Positions 10,894 through 22,746 are shown, counted from the stretch's first letter. The stretch: DNA of 64,000 bases from Bombardia bombarda (GCA_030512295.1 JAULSR010000002.1:496001-560000); one strand, 5' to 3'. Notes: generated by a model from the letters alone, not told the origin. Made by a program: numbers and translations.

Positions 10894-11672
10894 ATGTCCC
10901 CCACCACCTACCGCAAGCTCCAAGGCGCGCACGTCCTCGTCATCGGCGGCTCCTCGGGCATCGGCGCCGGCGTGTCCGAAGCCGCCGCCGCCTCGGGCGC
11001 AAACGTCACCATCTCGTCCTCCTCCCAGGCCAAAGTCGACGCGGCCGTCGCCCGCCTCGCCGCCCTGTACCCCTCCCGCACCATCCGCGGCATCGCCACC
11101 GACCTCTCCAGCCCCGCCACCGTCGAGGCCGACCTCGACGCCCTCTTCCGGTCTGCCCAGGGCCAGGGAACCATCAACCACGTCGTCTACACCGCCGCCG
11201 ACGCCCTCTCCCTCGGCAGCCTCGACGGCGTCTCGGTCGACATGGTCCACGCGGCGTCGCACATGCGCATGGTCGTGCCCATCGTGGTGGCCAAGACGGC
11301 GGCGCGGTACCTGCCGGGGTCGCATACGTCGAGCATCACGCTCACGAGCGGGACGGTGGCCGAGCGGCCGACCAAGGGGTGGGCGGTCGTGGCGTATTTC
11401 GGGGGCGGGCTGATCTCGCTGGCCAGGGCGCTGGCGGTGGACCTGGCGCCGGTGCGGGTGAACGTGGTGCGGCCGGGGTACGTGGACACGGGGCTGTGGG
11501 GGGGATGGGCAGGGAGGAGAAGGAGGCGTTTGTGGGCGAGTTTGAGGGCAGGGCGCCGACGGGGAGGTTTGGAAGGGTGGAGGACGTGGCCGAGGCGTAC
11601 TTGTGGGTCATGAAGGATGGGAACGCGACCGGGAGCGTGGCGGGAACGGATGGGGGGTTGTTGCTTGTTTAG
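10894..11672 (+). CDS. Short-chain dehydrogenase/reductase, frame broken at a G7 run
   Basis: The start is the ATG of MSPTTYRKLQ, just upstream of the Rossmann motif VLVIGGSSGIGAG; an open upstream extension lacks family similarity. The frame runs well through PVRVNVVRPGYVDTGLW, then turns into Arg-rich nonsense at seven G (11498-11504). The +2 frame beyond it carries the standard SDR tail: a Glu/Lys helix, FGRVEDVAEAYLWVMKDG, then TGSVAGTDGG, ending at 11672. One extra G joins both parts in frame, giving about 259 aa. The usual YxxxK pair is absent: the equivalent region reads TKGWAVVAYFGGGLISLARA, as in a divergent fungal SDR subgroup. The substrate is unknown. An alternative 35-nt intron (11478-11512, GTACGT..CAG) would also restore the frame, but it is too short and would delete the conserved VDTGLW. 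Confidence 0.75.
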
Positions 11673-12128
11673 GGGGATGTATGTTGGTGGTTTGGATTGT
11701 TCGGGTTGTCAGTCATGCAGGCCATCGGGTGGCCAAGGGCTCAGTGATGAGAAATGTGTGAATGGATATACATACCTTGGGTGGTCGAATGCAATGGAGG
11801 GTGTTCGCGGATTTTGCTCAGATGTTCGTTGTTATGTTATACGAAGTTTAGTAATTAGGTAGGTAGTTGCCAAGGAACAACATTTTATCCACAGTGGTGA
11901 TGTTGGCGCCTGCCAGATTTGCGACAGGGTTATAACAGGGGTTCTGGCATCTTCGACGCCCGTCATTGCAAGGGCGTCCCGGCCTGTCACAGCATAAATA
12001 TGCGCTGAACTTGACCTTGAAACAAACCCGACATCAGTGCTATTTTCCGACGAGTTAAGGGCAACTCACTTGAACTCTGTAAAGGTACTTTATATAGATC
12101 CGGTTCAAAATACCTTAGCACAACCAAA
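11673..12128. other. Intergenic region
   Basis: Short tandem-gene spacer. A TTATATAGATC stretch near 12090 is a plausible core promoter element for the downstream gene. Confidence 0.4.
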
Positions 12129-13003
12129 ATGGTGAGTACCTACATGCCTTCAAATAGGCAACTGCTGAATGCCCACTGACGCATCTCCTACAGGGCAGCA
12201 CCGTAGCGAGGACATACCTCGCCTTCCACCACAATGCAAAGCTGCACACACTACAGACCGTCGTCTCAGCAATCCGGCCCTTCTCAGCGCTAGAAGATGC
12301 CAACAAGTCCCTGTTCAAACAAGGCACTGACGGAGACTATGCAGTGGTCACAGAGCAGACCATTTTCCATCCTCAGGGAGGGGGCCAGCCGTCAGACGAA
12401 GGCGCCATCTCCAGCTCCCCCTCATCATTCCAAGTCAGCGCCGTGCGCATGGACGCCGTGAACGACGGCCAGGTCCTGCACTTTGGACGCTTCAACAGCA
12501 ACAACGCCCTGTTCCAGCCCGGCGACACAGTCGAGCAGACCATCGACGCGGACAAGCGACTGCTGTACTCGCGCCTGCACACGGCGGGCCACATGCTCGG
12601 CTCGGCGGTGCGCCGCCTGCTCGAGGCCGAGGTGCCCGGCTTCGACGAGCTCAAGGCGTCCCACTTCCCCGACTCGGCCTCGTGCGAGTTCCAGGGCCTG
12701 ATCGACGGCAAGTGGAAGGAGCCCATCCAGAAGCGCGTCGACGAGTACGTCGCGCGCGCCATGCCCGTCGAGATTGAGTTTTGGGACGAGGACGACTTCC
12801 GCAGGGAAGGGCTCGAGAGGCTGATCCCCGACAGGAGTCTGGCACCACCCGGAGAAAAATTCCGCGTTGTGAGGATTGTCGGGGCGGAGGTGTATCCGTG
12901 TGGGGGCACGCATGTCGATAGCACGGATCTGTGCGGGGAGACGGTGGTCAAGAAGATTTCGAGGAGTAAGGGGACGTCGAGGGTGTCGTACTCGGTGAGG
13001 TGA
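12129..13003 (+). CDS. Stand-alone alanyl-tRNA editing protein (AlaX/AARSD1-like)
   Basis: Exon 1 is only the ATG (12129-12131). A 62-nt intron follows (12132-12193; GTGAGT..ACTGAC..TACAG), then exon 2 from 12194 to the stop. The product is 270 aa: GSTVARTYLAFH..., then FHPQGGGQPSDEG at about 59-71, the zinc pair HTAGH (His130, His134), and the second pair PCGGTH (Cys237, His241). These are the hallmark motifs of the AlaRS editing domain, which hydrolyses Ser or Gly mischarged on tRNA-Ala. No aminoacylation domain is present, so this is the free-standing trans-editing form, as in fungal and animal AARSD1 relatives. A start without the ATG-only exon would need a non-ATG codon or lose the first strand of the domain. 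Confidence 0.88.
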
Positions 13004-13193
13004 CGGTAGTGGTTTTACACTCAATTAATAAATTCCCTCTCTCAAGGCCAATGGTGCCGGTATCTTTCTCTCATCTTTACATGATGGCGAGGAATCACTT
13101 GGCTGATAAATGTTGATCTTGGTAACTCACTACAGCAGGCGTGGTGAGACATAATTAGGGTTTCTGACTTTATTATTCATCAAATCATAACAA

Positions 13194-13265
13194 GCCCGCT
13201 TGGCTCAGTGGTAGAGCGTCTCACTAGTAATGAGAAGGTCGCCAGTTCAATTCTGGTAGTGGGCA
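13194..13265 (+). tRNA. tRNA-Thr (anticodon AGT)
   Basis: The cloverleaf folds fully. The acceptor stem GCCCGCT pairs with AGTGGGC (one G-T), followed by discriminator A. The D-arm is GCTCAGTGGTAGAGC. The anticodon stem TCTCA/TGAGA holds loop CTAGTAA with AGT at 13226-13228. The T-arm contains GTTCAATTC. It has no intron. A T-run follows within about 20 nt as a Pol III terminator. Confidence 0.95.
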
Positions 13266-14434
13266 TTCATAACAAGCATTTCCTTTTGCCGTTACATTCG
13301 TATTATTCTTTTTAAATCCTTTCTGGCTTCTTTTTTGTTACCATTGACTTAGACCGGCCAGCCTCGTACAGTCATCATAGCGAAGGCAAACCTGAAAGTT
13401 AGCGTTTTTCCTGCTGGGTATAACACACATACGATCAGAATCGTCAAGGGGCAGGCATAACAAAGACCGGCCATTGTCTTCTTGTTGTTTCTATTTGAAT
13501 ACCTGTTATTTTTGAAGGCGAGCAGTCTTTCAACACTTCAAACCCACTCATATCTTTGAAATAATCTCTCTTCAGTTTTTGTTCATACAGCCAGACCAAT
13601 AACAATAGTAAACCTAAAAAGAAGAGGAGCTCCGGTGATTTGTACAGAGAAACAATTCAGCATCGAGTCTAGTAGGTATCTTACTGCTTGTACCCCTGGT
13701 TTGTGGCCTGTTGTCTGACGCTTCTCGCGGCCTCATGGAAGCTCTCCTACCATCCATGCATGCCCCTTTCTTGCAAGACAACATTGTGGTAAAGACACCA
13801 AAACCCAATATGTCACTCACTCTATGATGATTACTGATATGGTGACTGTTAATGATGTGACGAGTTCAATTTTTCACTTTCGACAACCACGGACGTCAGT
13901 CCTAACCACTAGAATATATGCTTACTCACCCTGCCTGCAACCACCACCTGCCTTGTCTGGTTAATCACTGACTCACATACCCCAACCCTCGGCCCTCGAC
14001 CCCTATTTTGCGGTGAGGGGCGAGTGGTCAACGACTGTGAAGGGGGCCAACTGAAAAGAGAAAACAATCTCAATTGACATCTGATAGGACAATTGCTGTT
14101 TCTCACAGCCCCTACTAGTTCCCGATTGACGGCGCATCGAGCATCGCAGGCTCATATGAGTCAGTCAATTGAAACAGACCATCACTGGCGGTAGGGACGA
14201 GAGGTGATGGACTGAGTACATCCTCAAATCTTCAAGCACCGCGTTAGGCACCTGCCTACTTACCGAACTATATATGCTAACAAGTTCAGCAGCCAATTTC
14301 TAAATTACCCAGTATATTCTGCACCAGAGCAAGATACCTTCAAGTCGCCCACTCAATCAATATCTCCATAACCTCGACAACCACGCCATCCATCTCCTCA
14401 TCTCACAACCCTCAGCCCAACTCATCCCCCCAAA
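13266..14434. other. Intergenic region
   Basis: No gene is recognised. It is AT-rich with short TTTT runs after the tRNA. The last 150 nt are a CA/CT-rich leader before the methyltransferase ATG. Confidence 0.45.
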
Positions 14435-15374
14435 ATGTCCACCCCGTCACCAACCTCTCCCCTCTCACCCTCCCTCGCCCCCAAAATCGCCTCCTACGCG
14501 ATCCAACCCCCAACCGGCCCCACCCCCCTCAGCACCGCCATCGAGCTCAGCCAAGCCGCCCACCGCATCGGCCTCCTCAACGCCGCCTGGTCGACCGCCA
14601 TCCGCCCCGGCAGCCGCGTCCTCGAGATCGGCTGCGGCCAGGGCACCTGCACCGCCGTCCTCGCCGAGGCCGTCTCCGGCTCCCCCTCAGGCCACGTCGA
14701 CGCGCTCGACCCCGCTGCCCTTGACTACGGCGCGCCCTTCACGCTCGGCCAGGCCCAGGCCCATCTCTCCGCTGGCCCGCTCGGCGACCGCATCACCTTC
14801 CGCCAGGCCGACCCTGTCTCGTTCCTTAACGATGAGGCCCGCAAAGATGAGAGATGGGACGCCGCCGTGCTGGCGCATTGCATCTGGTATTTCTCCTCCC
14901 CGTCGGAGCTCTCCCGCATCCTGGAGGCGCTGCGGGGCAGGGTGCGCGCCGTGTGCGTGGCCGAGTACGCGCTGAAGGCGAGCGTGCCGGCGGCGGTGCC
15001 GCACGTGCTGGCGGCGCTGGCGCAGGCGACGCTGGAGGCGCACAAGACGAGCAGCCACTCGAACATCCAGACGCCGGTGGGGCCGCGGGCGATCAAGGCG
15101 AGCGCCGCGCGCGCGGGGTGGAAGGGGGTGAGGGAGGAGGCGGTGGTGGTGCCGGGGCCGGGGCTGGGGATGGGCACTGGGAGACGGCGGGGGTGGTGGG
15201 GGCAGGGTTTATGGAGGAGGTGGAGAGCGTGGTTGGGGATGAGAGGGTCAGGACGATGCTGCGGACGGCGAGGGAGGCGACGGTTGCGGCTGTGGAGGCG
15301 GGGGTGGCTGGGGGGAGGTGAAGAGGGTGAGGACGATGGATGTTTGGGTTGCTACCTTTGTGGAGAAGGAGTAG
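14435..15374 (+). CDS. SAM-dependent methyltransferase, frame broken twice at G runs
   Basis: Motif I is VLEIGCGQGTCTAVLAEAV at about residues 67-85, followed by an acidic residue in VDALDP and a WDAAVLAHCIWYFSSP segment, as in class I methyltransferases. The frame is good to PGPGLG (about 15169), where four G occur at 15166-15169. The +2 frame then carries the expected continuation (DGHWETAGVVGAGFMEEVES..DERVRTMLRTAREATVAAVE) to a second G run (15310-15315). A third frame then supplies the family tail VRTMDVWVATFV and a stop at 15374. Adding one G at each run gives a continuous protein of about 313 aa. Both breaks match a G-homopolymer under-call. The substrate is unknown; similar fungal proteins are annotated only as methyltransferases. 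Confidence 0.7.
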
Positions 15375-15778
15375 GCGGGATGGGGGATATCTGGACTCTC
15401 AAGGGGCTATATACCTACCAAATCATGTTAGTAGTTTTGATCTCGATACGGGCAGATAATACATACCTGTTTGTTTTACGTACCCGCTGGCTCTCTTGTA
15501 GGGAACTACCTACTCGTTGAGTAGCAGATCTGAGTAAGTATACAATGACAGCAAGAGTTTCACAAAGAGGTCAGTATGGCCTGGTGTTGGGATAGTATGT
15601 GAATTCCTGATAATGCGCCCCTCATGAACTAACACGACGGACCCCCTGTTGGCGTATGCTATGTACTCATCAAAGATTGTGCCACATGATGATGATGCTG
15701 ATAAAATATATACAGTGAATTTATGAGACCCCGCTGGCATCCCGAGATCCGAAATTGGGACCTTTGCGCGAAACCTTT
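15375..15778. other. Convergent intergenic region
   Basis: 3' flanks of the methyltransferase and the AA9 gene. No feature is recognised. Confidence 0.45.
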
Positions 15779-16568
15779 CTAGTACTGGAAGCCGGACCAG
15801 ACATCGCCTCCAGGAGGAGAGTAGGTAGTGGCCTTGGAGGTGTAGATGTCGACCTGCATTGTGTTAGCTGTGATATTCTTGCGTTCTCAACTATAGATAT
15901 TGTATATAGATATTGTATTGACTAACCGTGACGCCAGGGTCGTTCTGGGGTGCGTAGCCGGGGATGGAGAAGAGCTTCTCGGCGGGGGGCGAAGCACTGC
16001 CGGAGCCCGAGACGACGATCTGGGCGCACTCGGGGTAGAACTGGGGGGTGTTGGCCTGGTGCAGCGCGAGGAGCTCGTGGCGGATGAGGTAGTTGCCCGG
16101 GGCCAGGTTCTTGGGGATCTCGCTGCTCCACTTCAGGTTCTTCATGACAATGGCGGTGCCCCAGTTCTCCGAGTTGAGCTGGGTCCCCCACATGCCCATC
16201 TGGTCGATCTTGAACCATCCCTTGCCCTCGCCCGAGCACGAGGCAAAGTCACCAGGGCACTTGAACAGCCACACCATGACTGGGCCTTGGGCGTGCGTCC
16301 ATTGCGGCCACACAGCCGTGACGTTCTGGCCAGCTGCGACGGGGGCACTCAGGTCGGCCGACTTGCCGCCATTGCAGCGCATCTTGGCGTCGGTCACCAC
16401 CATGGTGGGGTTGTAGTCAGGCCATTGGTACTGGATGGTCTTTGGGCTGCTAGAAGGCGAGAACCCAGTATAACCCGGGTAGGTGGTACCCCCGATGATA
16501 TAGCTGGTAACAGCACCGTGACCAGCGACCAAGGGCGCAAGGGCAAGTGCAAAGATATCGTAACGCAT
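15779..16568 (-). CDS. AA9 lytic polysaccharide monooxygenase (GH61-type), secreted
   Basis: Two exons, 16568-15927 and 15853-15779, are joined in phase 0 across a 73-nt intron (GTTAGT..GCTAACAC..GCAG). The 238-aa product has a signal peptide MRYDIFALALAPLVAG, cleaved so that His17 becomes the N-terminal copper-brace histidine (HGAVTSY). The second brace histidine is His92 in THAQGPVMVW. The axial Tyr178 lies in PQFYPECAQI with Gln176 and His164/His170 nearby. The enzyme uses copper and O2 or H2O2 to cleave crystalline cellulose or related glucans. Splicing is required to reach the family tail DIYTSKATTYS..GGDVWSG. There is no CBM1 module; the protein ends after the catalytic domain. An open extension upstream of this ATG is ignored because it would bury the signal peptide. 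Confidence 0.93.
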
Positions 16569-16695
16569 CTTGGGCGGTTGACAGAGAGTATCGGGGAGAA
16601 GGCCTGGGGTGCTGAGCGTATCACTGAAGCTAGCTGGGCAGATGGCTGTGAAGATCAGAAAGAAGATCACATCAACAAGCTGTGCGTCCTCTTCC

Positions 16696-16702
16696 CTTTA
16701 TA
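16696..16702 (-). promoter_or_regulatory. TATA box of the AA9 gene
   Basis: TATAAAG on the minus strand, about 130 nt upstream of the AA9 start codon, at a normal distance for a fungal core promoter with a short leader. Confidence 0.5.
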
Positions 16703-19316
16703 GCCATCTTCTGGGCCGTGAAATAAGGCTCCTTGGTGCCCAGAACCAAGTTCAGTGTGAATATAGTGTCTTGCCACTCGGCATATTTGAACACTTGCCG
16801 GCCTTGCTCCTGGTAGCGGAGGCTTCCCGGTTTCCATGCTTACTGGATGCATCATGGCGCCTATGCTGGCATGAGTGGCCATCTCGATCTCGTTTTGTTC
16901 GTCATGTGCCTTGGAAGACGACGGGCGCTGCATGGTGTGCATCGCGGTGGTGAGGGATAGAAGACAGCGCGCAACGGATAGCGGTCCGACGGAGATTCTG
17001 CAGAGGGAAGGGATAGGCACGGGGCAGTGAGTATTTAGATTAACCCAGTGACATGGCTGCTCTGCAAGGCGCTCGATGGAACCTGGGGTTCCCCGGAGAA
17101 GCGCAGATAAATATATGAACGAGAACTGTGTGGGCCAAGCCACCGAATGAGACCGATTGGGACGCTATGGAGGGTGGTTCCCCACAACCTGACCTCCATC
17201 ATTCCCCGTCAGTTTGGGGATGAAGGCGCTGGAGGCTGGTTGGGCACGTTTCGTGTAAGGTGCTGTAGAAGAAGCGGCATGATGCTGGGGCCTGGGGGAC
17301 CGGGGCACAACCACCAAGAAAATGAAAACCAGATATAAAAACATAAAAGGTTGATGAGTTTCGAGACAAGACTTGAGAATATACACCATCCATATATGAT
17401 AGTTCTGGTTCGCGCTTGCGCTTGCGCTGAATATTCTTGTTTAAATCGGTGAGACTTCTTCACGCGATATTTCGGAACCTCGTGGTGTTGAACAGTTGAA
17501 CAAGACAAGCTTCTATCCACTATAGAGAACGCCCGAAAACCTGGTTTGCTGCTGCCGTCCATCGGTTAGCATTGACGGCACAGAGTGCCCCTCCTGCGCC
17601 ATAATGCAGGTTCAGAAATGGCAGAAACGATCTGCGGTTGGTAGGTTGCCAGTGATGGCCCAATGCGGATTGCGGAAGATGGTGAAGAAGAATTGCTGGC
17701 AGGAGGTGGTGGACCCAAAGGGAAGATCGGGAATGAGGATCCGTAGCTGGCAGGGGCGACACAGATTCTCTGCAGCCAATAGAGTGACGCACTCAGACAG
17801 TGCTTGGCAGAAGGAGCTAGGGAGCCTCACGGCTGCCAAGCAGCGCTCCAGGGGGACGCAGGGGTCATGTTTAGTCATCTCGGATGCAACCGAGCTTGCT
17901 GCGACAGCGCAGTACGACGACCTGCCAAACGTCATTGGATCTTTGCTCTCTCGCCGACAACCAACCGTCTTAATAAGCATCGATCCAGTTGCATTCTTGT
18001 GTTTACATCTTGAAACATAGCTGTATCCTAGACCAACAACTGCATTCCAGTGAAGTCTGGGCATCCTCCCATCTTCGCGGTACAAATTCCTAAAGTACGC
18101 GACGGCAGAGGGTTGCTGTTACCTTATGGTCTGTTCCCATAAGACGGGAAGCGTCGTGTTTCCCACGAGCTGGTGGTGCTGCTGCTTCCTCACCTCCTAT
18201 ACTTGATTGCACCTTCTACGTCTATGACTGCCGATATGCGTCTGTCTACTCATATACACAAGCCACGGCATGACAAGTGTGACGTGTGTGACGCTTGTGT
18301 GCAGCAGCTGTCGACACGGATTTGCGGATTTGTTTGCTGCAGTGGACGCCGAGGACAGCCGCAGAGGCCGATTGACTCTTAACACCTCAAACTCCCTTGC
18401 ATTATTTCCAAACAATAGCTTGTAGATGACTTTGTCGTTATCTGTACCTGAGCTACCTAGCTAGGGGCAGGCAGTTTGGAACTTTGGAAGCACGCGTAGA
18501 ATTCCACGTTTCTCTCGTACTGGAAATAGTGGAAATTAGAGGGTTCGGACGGTCTCAGTACCCGCTGCCACACTGAGGTGGGAAAGTCCTCCTGTGACCA
18601 ACTACCTATTTGGGAAGGCACGAAGGTGTCAAGGTGCAACCAGTGACCAGCAGCAAGTCACACTCCTGCCACTGAATCTTCAGCTTCTGTTAGCGCTGGC
18701 AACACACTTACTTCCGCCACCGACTGACTGGATGAGCCATCGCGAGGCCGCCATCCATTCTCATCTCATTGACTTGTCGCTGCACCTGCCCAAGGCACGC
18801 GTTGTTGTTGGATGGATCCGTGTCAGCCTCCCATTATCCAAACCTTCAACCTCCTCCCCCTCGTCTACTTCTTTTGAGCGCGTCAGAGCTGCGAATTCTC
18901 CTGCAGCCTGTCAGTCCATCTAGGCCTTCGCTGTGCGAGCCTGGCTGCTGTGAAACCGACCGTCTGTCTTTACCGTCTCGAGCGAATTTGGGAGTGGACC
19001 TCCTCTTTCATCCGATCGCCTCAGGTCACTCTGCGTGCACCCCGTGGACAGTGAGTGAGCTGAACGTGAAGCCCAACCGTCCACCCCGCTCTGCGCACCC
19101 TCGCTCTTCTTGTATGGCATCAGGATAGCTGCTGCCTCCATCTAGCAAACTGCACAGCCCAAAACATTCTGCTCTGCAGTCATTGACGAGTGATACCTCT
19201 TTCCCCATTCGCTCGGCTATCATCGCCTCCGACAAACTGAATGCGAGAGGGAGACTGTGGTGATAACTGATTGCCAACAGCAACACACACACCTCCTAAG
19301 AGCATCGTCCTCAGAA
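16703..19316. other. Long divergent intergenic region
   Basis: About 2.6 kb lie between the AA9 start and the membrane-protein start. Open frames here (16667-17143, 17604-18085 and 18594-19128) show no domain, no consistent splice structure and no codon bias like the neighbours. The region probably contains the inducible AA9 promoter and a long leader of the downstream gene. Confidence 0.4.
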
Positions 19317-20263
19317 ATGTCATCGCCAGGCCAGATTGCCGCGCCGCAGGGCCGACCGCCGTCGGGCCTGACAGCCTCTGCCTTCGGTTCACAGCGAAGC
19401 CAAACGTCCACGGCCTATGGCCAGGACTGCCACTATGCCGAGACGTGGGAAAATCCACCGCCCGAGTTCGTTGTTGGCAGTGGCCAAACTGCGGCCGGTC
19501 TGGCAGCAACAAATGGTGCCGGCAGCGGTCATGATGGCGATGCCACAGGCCAGGGAGGCGCTTTGAAGGAGTTCGGTGCCCAGGGCACTGTCTGGACGCC
19601 ACCTGCTGAGGACCCATGGTACAAGAAAGTTCGCAAGGCGTGGTGGATCGGCGGAATCGTCACCGTCCTTGGCATCACTGGTGTTATTCTGGCGATACTC
19701 GGCGCCATGGACCTCCTCACCAATCATCCGTCTGTGAACCCGGTCCAGTCAACCTCCAACACTTCGCTAACATCCACAAGCATGTCCGATACGGCGTCCC
19801 TCGCAACTTCATCGTCGATGACCGGATCGTCAACAACACCGACCACAACAACAGCCGTGTTATCAGCAAGTTCGAGTGCAACTGTATGTTTTCAACCTGC
19901 CCTCTGTTGTCTCTCTTTACTGACGTTGAAACTAACTTTCCCTAGTCCATACCCGCAGTATGCAGTGACAATGAACACTCCTTTCATTCAGACGTTGGCT
20001 TTGTGTTCCTTACGGGCAGCGGTACAGCCTTCAACCGTGCAGAGTCGGTTCTGGGATGCTGTGCGGTTTGCCAAACAACACCCAATTGTGCTGCCTGGAT
20101 ATATGACAGCAGCACGAGTTCCACGCCATGCGCGCAGGTTCTCGTTAACTTGAAAAATGCAAACGTCACCAACCAGTGCCCCAATGGAAAAGTGGCCGCG
20201 GTGCAATTCACTGGGGGAGGGACACACACTGCCTATACCGGGCCCTGTGCCAATGCGGGCTAA
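19317..20263 (+). CDS. Single-pass membrane protein with Ser/Thr stalk and Cys-rich (PAN/apple-like) ectodomain
   Basis: Exons 19317-19883 and 19946-20263 are joined in phase 0 over a 62-nt intron (GTATGT..AACTAACTTTCCCTAG). The protein is 294 aa. Residues 1-108 are a Gly/Ala/Gln-rich cytoplasmic-type segment. Residues about 109-131 (WWIGGIVTVLGITGVILAIL) form one membrane helix. A Ser/Thr-rich stalk follows, likely O-glycosylated. The last 100 residues contain AVCSDNEHSF, ESVLGCCAVCQTTPNCAAWI and later Cys residues, resembling the PAN/apple pattern. The topology with the C-terminus outside is inferred from the basic residues before the helix (KKVRK). It may be a wall sensor or adhesin-like protein; the ligand is unknown. 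Confidence 0.75.
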
Positions 20264-21439
20264 ACCTACGCTAAGTATGTAGGTATATCATTGAGAATGT
20301 TCGGTTGACATCGGGTAGCTACTTGGTGGTTAAACAGTGGCTGACATTTATACAGGGCAGCGGTCGGGTGATGCTACTAGCTGGCTGGTTTCACGTCGCC
20401 CTACCATTATCCACCAGAGAGAAGGTTCTTGCCCACGGTCTCTCGAGGATACCATCATCAGCAACTTTCTTTTACATACCCCGGAACCTATCACATACCC
20501 CAGAACCTCTGTCACATGCTAAAAGATTGCTTACACATATCAATATGCTTATAACTACATACAGCAAGACGTCAAACCCGCCAACCAACTCTCATTTGAC
20601 ATTTGCAAGGGAGTGAAAGCATGGAGCTGTCTTCGCTTCCGCTAACATCAAACTGGACGAAGGGCCAAAATGACTCTACTGGCGGTCTTGATCGACATCA
20701 ATTCATACATGTGTTTATCGGTTGAGTTAGGGCATTCTAGGGTTTTCCTTTGTCGTCTTGGCCGATAGATATTCGATACGATTCGCACAATATCGCAACA
20801 TTTGGGCATATGGGGATTTGGGGCATGTTGGCATCTCGACCTTGTTCTTCAGGTCATCATCATTGTATTTAATCATGTGTGTTGCAATGCTTTGCGATGT
20901 GGATGGAAGGGCGGCCCAAAAGGGGGGACCACTGAACTGCCCTCAAATATCCACCCTGAGCTTTTTCTTTCTCACTCGGCGTAGGTGGTAAAAGTGTTAG
21001 CTAGCCATACAAGACTTCTTTCAAGGCAGCAGTCAAACAGCAGTAGATTCTTGCTACTACTTCACGCACCGGTGACGTACACAGATACACACACAGTGAG
21101 CTCTCGGGGTATGAGTGTTATGTAAAATGTGAGAAAGGCAGTATAGAAGTACACGTTATTTCCCAGAAAGCCTGTCTATTCAGCCCATTACCAAGCCCAG
21201 GATCCTGCTCGTCGGATCTTTGCCAATTTATACAGGTCCAGAGAAAAAGGAGAAGATAAAGTGTCTAGCCCTTCTTTTAAGCCTGTCCAACCATACCATC
21301 CACCCACCCATCAGCGCCGTCGGCTTCCTTCTTCTCAAGGAAACAGTCCCTGCAAACTAACTGACCGGTCTCACCAGTCACCACGCCTGCATCACTGCTA
21401 CCACACGCTCTGTCTTCCAACCAACATGATATCCCCCCT
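20264..21439. other. Convergent intergenic region
   Basis: 3' flanks of the membrane-protein gene and PDB1. No gene is recognised. Confidence 0.45.
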
Positions 21440-22746
21440 TTAAAGGTGGAGCATCTTCTTGGCGTACTGCTCAATCACCGACTCGTTGGGGAAAGCCATC
21501 TCCTCGAGGCCGGCGGCGTACGGGGTGGGGACGTCGGCTCCGGTGACGCGCTGGGCGGGGGCATCAAGGTAATCAAACGCGTACTCCATCGTCAGCGCCA
21601 GAATCTCAGCGCCGACACCGAAGGCCGGGAAGCCCGACTCGATCGCCATCAGGCGGTGCGTCTTCTTGACCGACTTGACAATCGACTCGATATCGAGCGG
21701 CTTGATGCTGCGCAGGTTGATGACCTCGACCTCGACGCCGTACTTCTTCTTGAGCGCCTCGGCAGCAACAAGGGCCTGGCCGACGCAGCGCGACTGCGTG
21801 ACCATGGTCAGGTCCTTGCCGACGCGCTCGACCTTGGCCTTGCCAAAGGGGATGACAAAGTCGTCCTTCTGGGCGGCCTCGGACATGGGGAAGACCTGGC
21901 CGTACATGAGCTCGTTCTCGAGGAAGACGACGGGGTTGGGGTCGCGGATGGCGGCCTTGAGCAGGCCCTTTGCGTCCTCGGCGGACCAGGGCGAGACAAC
22001 CTTGAGGCCGGGGATGCTGCCGTACCAGGCCGAGTAGTCCTGCGAGTGCTGGGCGCCGACGCCCGAGGCGAAGCCGTTGGGGCCGCGGAACGTGATGTTG
22101 CAGGGCTGGATGCCGCCCGACATGTAGAGCGTCTTGGCGGCCGAGTTGACGATCTGGTCAATGGCCTGCATGGCGAAGTTGAAGGTCATGAACTCGCACT
22201 AGATGGGGGGGGGGGTGAAAGGTTATGGATCAGCAATTGGACGGACGGGCGGACCGGCATTAGGCGCATATCAACGGCGGCGGTGGTTGGTGTGGTGGTA
22301 GTTCCCGAACTGACAAGCGGCGGCGGGAAAGTCTAATATTTTCGAGTGGGTAGGAAGATATTCAGGTCATAACTCACGACGGGGTGCAGGCCGCTGAGGG
22401 CGGCGCCAACAGCCAGACCAGCGAAGCCGCTCTCGGTGATGGGGGTGTCAATAACCCTCTTCTCGCCGAAGCGGTCTAGCAGGCCCTTTGTGACCTTGTA
22501 TGCGCCGTTGTACTGGGCAACCTCCTCTCCGAGGATGAAGACCTTTGGGTTCGCCTCGAGCTCCTCGGCGAGCGCCTCGTTCAGGGCATCGCGGACTGTG
22601 TAATCCTTGGACCCGGACGCGTCGGCATACGTGCGTTTTTGTAAAGAGAGGAAGTGTGAGGAGGCGGCGATAGTAGTAGGTCTGGCGGCGGCCTGAACCC
22701 GCGCCGTGGCAGCGAGCCGGAGCGCCGGTCGGAGGTAGCGCGACAT
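21440..22746 (-). CDS. PDB1: Pyruvate dehydrogenase E1 component subunit beta, mitochondrial
   Basis: Exons 22746-22378 and 22198-21440 are joined in phase 0 over a 179-nt intron (GTGAGT..CATCTAG) between GLHPV and CEFMTF. The product is 375 aa, the usual length. Residues about 1-40 form an Arg/Ala-rich mitochondrial presequence. The pyrimidine-binding transketolase domain follows (YTVRDALNEALAEELE, LGEEVAQYNGAYKVTKGLL, DTPITESGFAGLAVGAAL), then the transketolase C-terminal domain with MVTQSRCVGQALVAAEAL and ESGFPAFGVGAEI. With E1 alpha it carries out TPP-dependent decarboxylation of pyruvate and transfers the acetyl group to E2 lipoate in the matrix PDH complex. The intron is unusually long for this window and contains a run of about ten C (G on the plus strand). 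Confidence 0.96.

Noticed and set aside
15900..16703. 267-aa plus-strand open frame
   Set aside because: Antisense shadow of the AA9 gene; GC-rich third positions keep it open.
16667..17143. 158-aa minus-strand open frame upstream of AA9
   Set aside because: No domain; contains the AA9 promoter and TATA box.
17612..18085. 157-aa minus-strand open frame
   Set aside because: No conserved motif, no splice partners and poor codon bias.
21446..22336. 296-aa plus-strand open frame
   Set aside because: Antisense of PDB1 exon 2 and intron; no domain.
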